From Tsukamurella paurometabola DSM 20162 (lineage in GTDB: Bacteria > Actinomycetota > Actinomycetes > Mycobacteriales > Mycobacteriaceae), in the NCBI RefSeq assembly GCF_000092225.1, contig NC_014158.1:2294001-2358000 (forward strand): a stretch of DNA of 64,000 bases, in the 5' to 3' direction. Under the pieces are notes generated by a model, which searched no databases, was not told the DNA's origin, and saw only the letters and a program-made list of their open reading frames with translations. This document shows positions 54,530 through 64,000 of the stretch, in pieces (position 1 is the stretch's first letter; the number at the start of each line of letters is the position of its first letter). The position numbers and the translations under genes were made by a program.

Positions 54530-55909
54530 CTACAGTAAAGGCTCGCCCCCAGCGGATAGAATATTCGCTGCGGCGCGGCGCCCCGATCGAATCGCGCCGT
54601 CCATGTACCCGTTCCACCGATCCGCGGTCTCTGCGCCCGCCCAGTGAATACGGCCGACCGGTGCGGCGAGCGCCGCACCGAACTGCGTCCATACCCCGCT
54701 GCCGAGCCGTCCGCCATAGCAACCGCGGGTGAATTCCTCGTCCGCCCAATCGAGTTCGAGCACATCGAAGGGGTCGGCGGCCTCCTCGCCGAAGTACTTC
54801 ACAAGCGATGCGATCACCTGCGCACGCCGCTGTTCGGCCGTGAGCGCCGCCGCCTCGCGCGCGTGCCTGCCCTCGAGGAAACCGGCCAATACGCCGCATC
54901 GACCGTCGGCGGGCGAATTGTCCAGAACCACATTGAAAGCGTCGTCGAGACTGATCACGAAGCCGCTGAGTCCGTGATCGCGCCAGAACGGTCTCGCGTA
55001 CCCGACCTGGAATTTGATCACCGACCCGGCGGGGATCTGCTGGGTGAGACCGTCTCTGGCGCTGGGCAGCGGCGGCAGGTACCGGATCCGGCCGGCGAGC
55101 GTCGGGGGGATCGCCACGATCACGGAGTCCGCGCTGACCGTCGCACCGGGGCCGCCGTCCACCGCCTCGTAACTGACCGTGACGCCGGCATCGTCGTGGT
55201 TGATGGTGCGGACCACGGCCCCCAGCTGCACCGCGGCGCCGAGCTGCTCGGCCATCTTCTCGGAGATCAGGTGCGGGCCGCCAGCCACCCGCGCGTCCTG
55301 CGCTCCACCCCGGGTGGCGATGAGCGTGGCGAGATTCGTGCCCGATCGGATATAGGCGAGGAAGTGAAGGAGGGAAAGCTCGGCTGTCTCCGCGGAGAAT
55401 ACGGCGGGCACGATGATCCGGAAGAAGGAGCGGGCGAGCTCATCGTGGGTGTTCGCGGACAGCCAGGTGTCGACGTTGTGCCGGTCGAGATCCTCGGCAC
55501 CGGCGGCCTCCCACGGCGCGGCGGGCGAGACGCCGGCCGCAAGGCCCTCCAGGTCTGTCCACAGGCGAGCGACTTCCGCGAGGGTCGTCGAGGGGAAGCC
55601 GAAGCTCTCGTCGCTGTAGCGCACGACGCGGCCGTCGATGACGGTGATGGCATCGCCCTCGTCGTACGTCGGATACAGCGCGAGTCCGAGCTCCGCGATG
55701 AGCTCACGCGCTGCGCTCTGGTCGGGACCGATCCACTGGCCGCCGAGTTCGACGGCGACGCCATTGCTCAGCTCGCCGCCGAGATTGCGGCCACCTACGC
55801 GCTCGCGCGCCTCCAGGACGCGCACGGTCTTTCCCGCGGCAACCAGCGCCCGCGCCGCGGATAGCCCCGCCAGTCCCGCACCCACCACGATCACATCAAC
55901 ATCAGGCAT
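54530..55909 (-). CDS. Flavin monoamine oxidase family protein
   Basis: 459 residues. FAD-binding VIVVGAGLAGLSAARAL and RVGGRN at the N-terminus, GGQWIGPDQ, and the C-terminal WAGAETADRWNGYMDGAI. The RGCYGG segment matches the Cys-Tyr where monoamine oxidases bind FAD covalently. Oxidises an amine to an aldehyde with H2O2. The second ATG (55909) is chosen: AAGGAG touches the first at 55915 but lies 6 bases before this one. Confidence 0.9.
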   Translation of the reverse strand: MPDVDVIVVGAGLAGLSAARALVAAGKTVRVLEARERVGGRNLGGELSNGVAVELGGQWIGPDQSAARELIAELGLALYPTYDEGDAITVIDGRVVRYSDESFGFPSTTLAEVARLWTDLEGLAAGVSPAAPWEAAGAEDLDRHNVDTWLSANTHDELARSFFRIIVPAVFSAETAELSLLHFLAYIRSGTNLATLIATRGGAQDARVAGGPHLISEKMAEQLGAAVQLGAVVRTINHDDAGVTVSYEAVDGGPGATVSADSVIVAIPPTLAGRIRYLPPLPSARDGLTQQIPAGSVIKFQVGYARPFWRDHGLSGFVISLDDAFNVVLDNSPADGRCGVLAGFLEGRHAREAAALTAEQRRAQVIASLVKYFGEEAADPFDVLELDWADEEFTRGCYGGRLGSGVWTQFGAALAAPVGRIHWAGAETADRWNGYMDGAIRSGRRAAANILSAGGEPLL

Positions 55910-55930
55910 CGCCATCTCCTTAAACTCAGT

Positions 55931-55944
55931 CAGTCGTATGACTG
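55931..55944. promoter_or_regulatory. Inverted repeat upstream of the amine oxidase
   Basis: CAGTC-GTAT-GACTG, 22 bases before the oxidase start and inside its probable promoter. Candidate TetR operator. Confidence 0.5.
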
Positions 55945-55975
55945 TATCCAGGGTAGCCCGGATCACACTGCGGTG

Positions 55976-55994
55976 CCAAGGCCTCCGGCCTTGG
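55976..55994. promoter_or_regulatory. Inverted repeat upstream of the plus-strand TetR gene
   Basis: CCAAGGCC-TCC-GGCCTTGG, perfect 8-bp arms, 45 bases before the TetR start. Candidate autoregulatory operator; a GC hairpin in the leader is the alternative. Confidence 0.5.
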
Positions 55995-56038
55995 CCGATG
56001 TGATTTGCTGGACCGCGAAGCGAACACCCGGAGGTGCT

Positions 56039-56644
56039 ATGCCCTACGTCGACTCCGCCGTCCGCGCGCCACAGATCGTCGCAGCCGCACGGCGCGTGCT
56101 AATCCGCGACGGCGTGGCCCGCGCTAGCCTGCGCTCCGTGGCCGCCGAGGCCGGAATTCCACTCGGCACCCTGCAACACGTCTTTCCCAGCAAGCAGCTC
56201 CTGCTCCAGGCGGTGATCGAGCAGGTGGTGGACGATATCGCCGACGTGCTGCGGCGCTCGGCGGAGACCGACGGCGGCCTCGAACACGCGATCCGGCGCG
56301 GCCTGGCCAACTTCTGGTCCGAACTGGTCGAGGGCCGGCGAGAGCTCCAGGCCCTGCAATACGAGCTGACTACGCATGCGGTGCGAACCCCCGGCCTCGA
56401 GCACCTCGCGCGCGAGCAGTACGAGCGCTACGTCGACGCCGTACGGCACTGGTGCGTCGAGGCCGCTACCCGCTCCGGGGAGGTCAGTAGCGTCCCCTAC
56501 GACCGCCTGGCCCGGCTGACCGTCGCCGCGATCGACGGTCTGATCCTTCAGCAGATCGCCGACCCCGACCCTGCCCGCTCGGCGAACGATCTCGCGTCGA
56601 TCGCCGACATGATCGTCGGACTGGCAGCCCCGTCAGCCGCCTGA
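56039..56644 (+). CDS. TetR-family regulator
   Basis: 201 residues. Helix-turn-helix ASLRSVAAEAGIPLGTLQHVF, with LGTLQHVF recognition helix as in TetR_C_6-type regulators, then an all-helical domain with FWSELVEGRRELQALQYELTTHA (in part). GGAGGT precedes the ATG at 56039. Divergent from the amine oxidase, and the two inverted repeats between them make it the likeliest repressor of that gene. Confidence 0.88.
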   Translation: MPYVDSAVRAPQIVAAARRVLIRDGVARASLRSVAAEAGIPLGTLQHVFPSKQLLLQAVIEQVVDDIADVLRRSAETDGGLEHAIRRGLANFWSELVEGRRELQALQYELTTHAVRTPGLEHLAREQYERYVDAVRHWCVEAATRSGEVSSVPYDRLARLTVAAIDGLILQQIADPDPARSANDLASIADMIVGLAAPSAA

Positions 56645-56667
56645 TCGACGCTCGTCCCCAACGAGAA

Positions 56668-56701
56668 GCGGGCATCGCCGACCGAAGTCGACAATGCCCG
56701 C
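56668..56701. terminator. Hairpin between TetR and icd2
   Basis: GCGGGCAT and ATGCCCGC, 8 bp arms with an 18-base loop, between convergent genes. Moderate terminator candidate. Confidence 0.55.
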
Positions 56702-56722
56702 GCCCGTCGGAAGCTCAGGCGA

Positions 56723-58960
<2,238 letters not shown>

Positions 58961-59273
58961 ATGCTTTTGCTTCTCTCCCGAATGTCTTGGTCGGTCGACT
59001 CTTGCGAACGCTTCTTCGTCTCCATGTAACGGTTCCCCCACTATCCTCCCCTACGCCGAGCGGCCTGTGGCCGCACTCCGTCAAACGTGCGAAAGCCCAC
59101 TTCCCCACCGTGCCGGTTCCGCGACGAGACGCCGACCCGGCGGCGCGCCCGCGGCCGGGAGCGGTACCACCGTCCCGAACGCCACCGCGCCCGAGGCCGC
59201 ATCCACCGTCGCGATCCGAGCGCGGTCGCCGGTCGCGTCCACACGGGCACGGGTGCGCCGCTACGCTGACGCC

Positions 59274-60359
59274 ATGAGTGGAGGACTCGCGGCGCTGCTG
59301 GACGACATCGCCGCGCTCGCACGGCTGGCAGCCGCATCGGTGGACGACGTGGCCGGCGCGGCCGGACGAGCCAGCGCGAAGGCCGTGGGAGTGGTGGTCG
59401 ACGACACGGCCGTCACCCCGCGCTATGTGCAGGGGATCAAGCCCGAACGCGAGCTGAGCATCATCAAGCGCATCGCGATCGGCTCGCTGCGCAACAAGCT
59501 CCTGATCATCCTGCCCGCAGCACTGATCCTCAGCCAGTTCGCGCCGTGGGCGCTCACGCCGATCCTGATGCTCGGCGGCACCTACCTCTGCTACGAGGGC
59601 GCGGAGAAGATCTGGGAGAAGGTCAGTGGCCACGGCGACGGCGGGGTCGAGGCACCGTCGTCCTCGACCGGCCCGGTCGACGAGGACAAGGTGGTCAGCG
59701 GCGCGGTCCGCACCGACTTCATCCTCTCCGCCGAGATCATGGTCATCGCGCTCAATGAAGTCGCCGGCGAGATCCTGTGGCAGCGCGCGGTCATCCTGAT
59801 CGTCGTGGCGATCGCGATCACCGCGCTGGTCTACGGAGTGGTCGCACTCATCGTGAAGATGGACGACGTGGGCCTGGCTCTGTCGAAGAAGTCCTCGCCC
59901 ACCGTCAGCCGCATTGGATACGGCCTGGTCAAGGCCATGCCCGGCGTGCTCAGCACGCTCGCCACCGTGGGCGTGGTCGCGATGTGCTGGGTGGGCGGGC
60001 ACATCCTGCTGGTCGGTCTGGATGAGTTGGGCTGGCACACCCCCTACTCGGTGGTCCACTCCTTCGAGGTGTGGGTGCACGACCTGGTGCCCGCGATCGG
60101 CGCCGTGACGGGCTGGCTGGCCAACACCCTCGCCTCGGCCGTATTCGGTGTGATCGTCGGCGGCCTGGTGGTGCTGATCATGCACGCCATCCCCACGCGC
60201 ACGAAGGGCACCCACGAGGCCGGCCCCGATTCCCTGGTCGCGGCCGAGACCGCGGCCGTCGAGGACGACCTCGCGGACGCACAGGCCGACGGCGCCGCCG
60301 AGGGCCCGGACGAGCCTCAGACGGGGCCTCAGACAGGGCCTCAGACGACGGGGACGTAG
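59274..60359 (+). CDS. DUF808 membrane protein
   Basis: 361 residues. The start SGGLAALLDDIAALARLAAASVDDV and KGVVVDDTAVTPRYV-like run are hallmarks of the DUF808 (YedI) inner-membrane family, with about six helices after. Function is unknown. The C-terminal tail ends in GPQTGPQTGPQT from a short DNA repeat at 60313-60350. ATG follows TACGCT (59262-59267) by 6 bases (leaderless). The 3' end overlaps the convergent MerR gene by 19 bases. Confidence 0.9.
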   Translation: MSGGLAALLDDIAALARLAAASVDDVAGAAGRASAKAVGVVVDDTAVTPRYVQGIKPERELSIIKRIAIGSLRNKLLIILPAALILSQFAPWALTPILMLGGTYLCYEGAEKIWEKVSGHGDGGVEAPSSSTGPVDEDKVVSGAVRTDFILSAEIMVIALNEVAGEILWQRAVILIVVAIAITALVYGVVALIVKMDDVGLALSKKSSPTVSRIGYGLVKAMPGVLSTLATVGVVAMCWVGGHILLVGLDELGWHTPYSVVHSFEVWVHDLVPAIGAVTGWLANTLASAVFGVIVGGLVVLIMHAIPTRTKGTHEAGPDSLVAAETAAVEDDLADAQADGAAEGPDEPQTGPQTGPQTTGT

Positions 60360-61186
60360 ACCTTCGTCCGCAGCCGCTCCGGCGGCACCGCGCACGGGTC
60401 GTCGAGGTAGACGTTGAAGTGGTGCGTCGCCGGATCCCCGGTGGTACGGGTCAAGGTCAGCCCCTGCTCCGCCACCGCGGCACCGATGAGCTCATGCGCG
60501 CGTGGGATCGCCTCGTGGTACGGACCGACCACCGCGGCGACCACGGCGCGCCGCTCCGGAAGGTTGAGGATGCGGACCGGGGCGTGCGCGGTCGTCCCCG
60601 CGGGTACGTCGACGAAGACGGACTCGTCCACATCGTGCTCGCGGAACTCGTCGTCGTGCTCGATGCACCCGCCGAGCGCGCCGGGCACGATGCCCTGCTC
60701 CTGGAGGGCGGGAAACAATCGTTCCCACAGTGTTCCCTCTGCCGCGTAGTCGGCAACGGTGCCTCGCAGCGAAGCGACGGTGCGGGCGGGAACGGTCTCG
60801 ACGGCGACGGTTTCGGTGGTCGTGCTGTCCATGGCGGTGTCCTTCTCGGTAAGCAACTGATCGAGGAGCCGGAGCCTGCCGATCGCCTCGTCGGCGGCCA
60901 GCGCGAGCACGACGCGGTGCGCCGCCAGCGCTGCGTCGTACCCGGGCGTGCCGCGCAGTGCGAGCATCGCTCCGATGGCGGACACCCCGAAGCCCACGTC
61001 CCGCAGCCGGCGGATCGCCGCGGCGTCCGCGAGTTGGGCCGGCGTGTAGCGCCGGTAGCCGGTGATCGGGTCCACATCGGCGGGCACCAGGACACCGTGG
61101 GCGTCGTAGTGGCGCAACATGCGGACACTGATCCGGCTCATCGAGGAGAACCTGCCGATGGGCATGAGATCCAGGGTGTCGGTCAC
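60341..61186 (-). CDS. MerR-family regulator with GyrI-like effector domain
   Basis: 281 residues. MerR winged helix (IGRFSSMSRISVRMLRHYDAHGVLVP, in part, and GYRRYTPAQLADAAAIRRL), a linker helix, and a C-terminal GyrI-like small-molecule domain (VETVPARTVASLRGTV, ... VYVPV), the BmrR/TipA-like plan for multidrug sensing. GGAGGC lies 7 bases before the GTG. No efflux gene is adjacent; it probably senses an organic ligand and may act on genes elsewhere. Confidence 0.88.
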   Translation of the reverse strand: MTDTLDLMPIGRFSSMSRISVRMLRHYDAHGVLVPADVDPITGYRRYTPAQLADAAAIRRLRDVGFGVSAIGAMLALRGTPGYDAALAAHRVVLALAADEAIGRLRLLDQLLTEKDTAMDSTTTETVAVETVPARTVASLRGTVADYAAEGTLWERLFPALQEQGIVPGALGGCIEHDDEFREHDVDESVFVDVPAGTTAHAPVRILNLPERRAVVAAVVGPYHEAIPRAHELIGAAVAEQGLTLTRTTGDPATHHFNVYLDDPCAVPPERLRTKVYVPVV

Positions 61187-61203
61187 GGAATCCAGCCTCC
61201 GTC

Positions 61204-61216
61204 CTGACACGGTGTA
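61204..61216. promoter_or_regulatory. MerR-type operator candidate
   Basis: On the minus strand TTACAC-C-GTGTCA (5 of 6 arm bases paired) lies just after TTGACT (61219-61224), the usual place of a MerR operator relative to its -35. The -10 is not obvious. Confidence 0.4.
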
Positions 61217-61220
61217 AGAG

Positions 61221-61919
61221 TCAAGCGGCCCCGGTTCGGGCCGCTCCCGCGCGCGCCGCACCCTCGGCGATGAGGAACTGCGCCCCGGTATAGGTCGCCA
61301 TCACCGCGCCCTCGAGCCAGGCGGGCGGGTCGGTGAGAACGAATTTGCGCAACCCCAGAATCGAATCACTGAGCAGGAACAGTGCGGCGCCCGCCAGGGT
61401 CGCGCGCCGCGCTCCGCCAGGGAGGTCCGGATTGAGCACTGTGGCCGCCGCGGCGGTGCCGGCGAGCATCGCCGAGTACCCGGCCAGGACCGGGGCGAGC
61501 GCGGGTGCGGCGCGATACGCGCCGGCCACCGTGCGCGGCGCCCCCACGGCCCACAGGGCCCCGACCGCAGCCGGCCGCACGAGCGGGACCTCGGCGCCGC
61601 GCTGCCGCAGCAGCCCACGGGTGTACGCGGCGTGACCGGTGGCGAAGCTGCCCGCTCCGAGCGCGAAGTGCTTGGGCTCGTCGCCGAGCAGTGCCACATC
61701 GCCGGCCCAGCCCGCGGCCTGGCCGACGAGGGTGGACGAACGCAGTGGGGAGGTCCGAGCCCGCGGATCGGCCACGAGCGACGCAGCGAGAACGGGCATC
61801 AGAAGCGGCTTGGTGAACCGGCGGGCATGGTGTCGTTCAGGTTTCGCCGAAGCCGAGAGCGCCGTGTCGACCACGGCGATGGCGGCGTAGGCCAATTTGA
61901 GGGCGGCGCTGATGCTCAC
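61221..61919 (-). CDS. YhhN family membrane protein (lysoplasmalogenase-like)
   Basis: 232 residues, about eight membrane helices with KPLLMPVLAA, GWAGDVALLGD and LLSDSILGLRKF, the conserved Asp-containing segments of YhhN/TMEM86 proteins. Human TMEM86B hydrolyses lysoplasmalogen (known); bacterial roles are unclear. GTG at 61919 follows TAGATT (61927-61932) by 7 bases, so it is leaderless and divergent from the serine hydrolase. Confidence 0.88.
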   Translation of the reverse strand: MSISAALKLAYAAIAVVDTALSASAKPERHHARRFTKPLLMPVLAASLVADPRARTSPLRSSTLVGQAAGWAGDVALLGDEPKHFALGAGSFATGHAAYTRGLLRQRGAEVPLVRPAAVGALWAVGAPRTVAGAYRAAPALAPVLAGYSAMLAGTAAAATVLNPDLPGGARRATLAGAALFLLSDSILGLRKFVLTDPPAWLEGAVMATYTGAQFLIAEGAARAGAARTGAA

Positions 61920-61979
61920 GACCGCCAATCTATCGGGTGGTTCCGGGCACCCAGGCCGCGGCGACCGTAGGGTGAATTC

Positions 61980-63233
61980 GTGAGCATCGAGACCGTGGCG
62001 GCCGCCGAGGGCCGCATCCGCGTTCCGCGTGATCTGGACGCGGTCACCGATATCGGCACCGAGGACCACTCCGGCGTCGACCCCCGGGCCGTCGAACGAG
62101 TGTGGCTGGCGGCGCGATCGTGGTACGCGGCCGGAATGCAGCCGGCGATCCAGGTATGCGTGCGGCAGCGCGGCGCTGTGGTGCTGAATCGGGCCATCGG
62201 CCACGCACGGGGCAACGGACCGGTGCTCGAATCGAACACCGACGACTCCGAACCGATCCCCGTCACCGTCGGGACGCCCTTCTGCACCTATTCCACAGCC
62301 AAGGGCGTGGCCGTGACCGTGCTGCACCGGCTCATCGAACGCGGCGATCTGGCGCTGGACGCGCACGTCTGCGATTACATGCCGGAGTTCACCAGCGACG
62401 GCAAGGACCGGATCACGGTGCGGCACGTGCTCACCCACAGCGCAGGCATCCCGATCAACACGGGGCCCCGGCCCGACCTGCGACGGTCGGAGGACAGCGA
62501 CTACACGCGGGCCATGCTGGCCGCGATCAAGCCGGTGTACTCCCCCGGTCGCCTGCACTTCTACCACGCGCTGACCTGGGGCCCCCTCGTGCGCGAACTG
62601 GTGCTCGCGGCGACCGGCCGCACCATCCGGGAGATCGCCCGCACCGACATCCTCGAACCTCTGGGCTTCCGGTGGACCAACTTCGGTGTCGCGCCGGACG
62701 ATGTGGCCGCGGTCGGCCTGAGTTACGCCACCGGCAAGCCCGCTCCGCCCGCTATCGAGGCCGCCTTCCGCAAGGTGGTCGGCGGCACCATGCAGCAGAT
62801 CGTCCCGATGTCGAATTCGCCGCAGTTCCTCACCGGCATCGTGCCCTCGTCGAATCTGGTGTCCACGGCCGACGAGCTGTCCCGGTTCGCGGAGATTCTG
62901 CGGCGCGGTGGCGAACTCGACGGGGTGCGCGTGCTACGCCCCGAGACCCTGGCCGCGGCGACTCGGCAGGCCCGTCGGCTCCGCCCGGATTTCGCCACCG
63001 GTGGTGCACCGCTGCGCTGGGGCACCGGTTACATGCTCGGCTCCGAGCGGTTCGGTCCGTTCGGCAGGCACGCACCGAACGCGTTCGGCCACACCGGACT
63101 CACCGAGATCGCGATGTGGGCCGATCCGGATCGCGAACTCGCGGTCGGGGTGGTGAGCAGCGGCAAACCGGGATCGCACCCGGAATCCGGACGGCATACG
63201 GTGCTGCTCGACGCGATCACCCGGGAGCTCTGA
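61980..63233 (+). CDS. Serine hydrolase, beta-lactamase class C/EstB-like
   Basis: 417 residues. SxxK nucleophile motif in TYSTAKGV, Tyr of the YxN position at FYHALTWG, and FGHTGLTE in the KTG position. No signal peptide, so it is cytoplasmic and probably an esterase rather than an antibiotic-degrading enzyme. GTG follows TAGGGT (61968-61973) by 6 bases (leaderless). Confidence 0.88.
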   Translation: MSIETVAAAEGRIRVPRDLDAVTDIGTEDHSGVDPRAVERVWLAARSWYAAGMQPAIQVCVRQRGAVVLNRAIGHARGNGPVLESNTDDSEPIPVTVGTPFCTYSTAKGVAVTVLHRLIERGDLALDAHVCDYMPEFTSDGKDRITVRHVLTHSAGIPINTGPRPDLRRSEDSDYTRAMLAAIKPVYSPGRLHFYHALTWGPLVRELVLAATGRTIREIARTDILEPLGFRWTNFGVAPDDVAAVGLSYATGKPAPPAIEAAFRKVVGGTMQQIVPMSNSPQFLTGIVPSSNLVSTADELSRFAEILRRGGELDGVRVLRPETLAAATRQARRLRPDFATGGAPLRWGTGYMLGSERFGPFGRHAPNAFGHTGLTEIAMWADPDRELAVGVVSSGKPGSHPESGRHTVLLDAITREL

Positions 63234-63275
63234 CCGCGCGGGCACGATCGGGGTGCGCGATCGCAAACGCTGCCT

Positions 63276-63281
63276 TACGCT
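63276..63281 (+). promoter_or_regulatory. -10 of leaderless kup
   Basis: TACGCT, then GACGCA, then GTG. The same hexamer and nearly the same spacer occur before the DUF808 gene. Confidence 0.5.
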
Positions 63282-63287
63282 GACGCA

Positions 63288-64000
63288 GTGACCGCAGCAA
63301 CGGTGCGCCCTGCGAACCTGTTCCGCCTCGCCAGTGTCGTCGGTGCGCTCGGGATCGTCTTCGGCGATATCGGTACCAGCCCCCTGTACACGCTGCAGAC
63401 CGTTTTCAGCCCGAGCGATCCGCACCCGGTGCCGGTGGAACCCCGCCAACGTCTACGGCGTGGTCTCGCTCATCTTCTGGTCGGCCACCTTCATCGTGAC
63501 CATCACCTACGTACTGCTCGCGATGCGCGTGGACAACCAGGGCGAAGGCGGCATCATGGCACTGATCGCACTGCTGCGCCGTTGGGCTGTGACGGACCGC
63601 AGCCGCACCCTCGGCTTCCTGATCGGCCTGGGCGTGTTCGGCGCCGCGCTGTTCATCGGCGACAGCATGATCACCCCGGCGATATCCGTGCTGTCGGCCG
63701 TCGAGGGCCTGAAAGTGGTGGAGCCGTCGTTCGACGCGGCGATCGTGCCGATCGCCGTCGTGATCATCACCGGCTTGTTCCTGGCGCAGCGGTTCGGAAC
63801 GGCGTCCGTGGGCCGCGTCTTCGGCCCGGTGATGATCATCTGGTTCACCGTGATCGGCGGGCTCGGCGTGTGGGGCATCAGCCGGGAACCCGGTGTTCTG
63901 CGGGCGATCTCGCCCACCTATGCACTTGAGTTCATGGCCGGCAACCTCGATGTCGCGTTCTTCGCGCTGGCCGCGATCGTGCTGTCGGTGACCGGCGCCG
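63288..64000 (+). pseudogene. kup: KUP-type potassium transporter, frameshifted and cut by window end
   Basis: KUP proteins import K+ with protons. The first frame gives RLASVVGALGIVFGDIGTSP and LYTLQTVFSPSDPHPVPV, then turns to Arg-rich nonsense. From about 63439 the true continuation is in another frame: NPANVYGVVSLIFW, RVDNQGEGGIMALIAL, GDSMITPAISVLSAVEGL. Removing one G around 63437-63438 joins them cleanly. Either a real single-base insertion or a sequencing error. The rest of the gene is beyond the window. Confidence 0.8.

Noticed and set aside
61980-63233. True class C beta-lactamase
   Set aside because: It has the SxxK fold but no signal peptide and lacks the strict YxN and KTG motifs, so an esterase is more likely.

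Overview
The window is high-GC DNA from a mycolic-acid-containing actinobacterium (order Mycobacteriales). The signs are a Ppm1-type polyprenol-phosphate mannose synthase beside rbpA, a full mce lipid-import operon with two yrbE permeases and six Mce proteins, PE-PPE-like hydrolases, an EthA-type monooxygenase, a mycothiol-type ArsC, an Arr rifamycin ADP-ribosyltransferase and a monomeric isocitrate dehydrogenase. The genus is not fixed by the sequence; Tsukamurella or a close relative is my guess (inference).

Layout. 1-8.6 kb: envelope and housekeeping genes (ppm1 end, rbpA, lipoprotein, CPBP protease, L,D-transpeptidase, ethA-like, Rieske lipoprotein, DUF2231, gamma carbonic anhydrase, VIT transporter, iron alcohol dehydrogenase). 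8.6-18.4 kb: two tandem PE-PPE-like secreted hydrolases, a DUF6153-DUF305 pair behind a CsoR-like palindrome, FadR/MFS divergent pair, VKOR, UvrA-like ATPase. 18.5-33.6 kb is accessory in character: TetR plus an unknown protein sharing a perfect inverted repeat, a three-gene CoA-chemistry group, a ribbon-helix-helix-like gene behind tandem 8-bp boxes, a translationally coupled five-gene operon (KAS III, SDR, APH-type kinase, CoA-transferase, P450), an arsenic operon and arr. 33.6-46.4 kb: acid phosphatase, EamA exporter, and the mce operon with two Mce-associated proteins. 46.4-64 kb: TetR/MpaB oxygenase, GH10 lipoprotein, MFS, lipase, SDR, TetR/flavin amine oxidase/TetR, icd2, DUF808, MerR, YhhN, serine hydrolase and a frameshifted kup running off the end.

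How genes work together. Most operons show 1-4 bp start/stop overlaps. The mce block is one import complex. The arsI-acr3-arsC operon is divergent from arsR, with two copies of an operator between them. The KAS III-to-P450 operon looks like a small dedicated pathway for an acyl substrate that I cannot match to a known one; it is the best candidate for an undescribed system. Many single genes start exactly 6-7 bases after a TANNNT hexamer, indicating widespread leaderless mRNAs.
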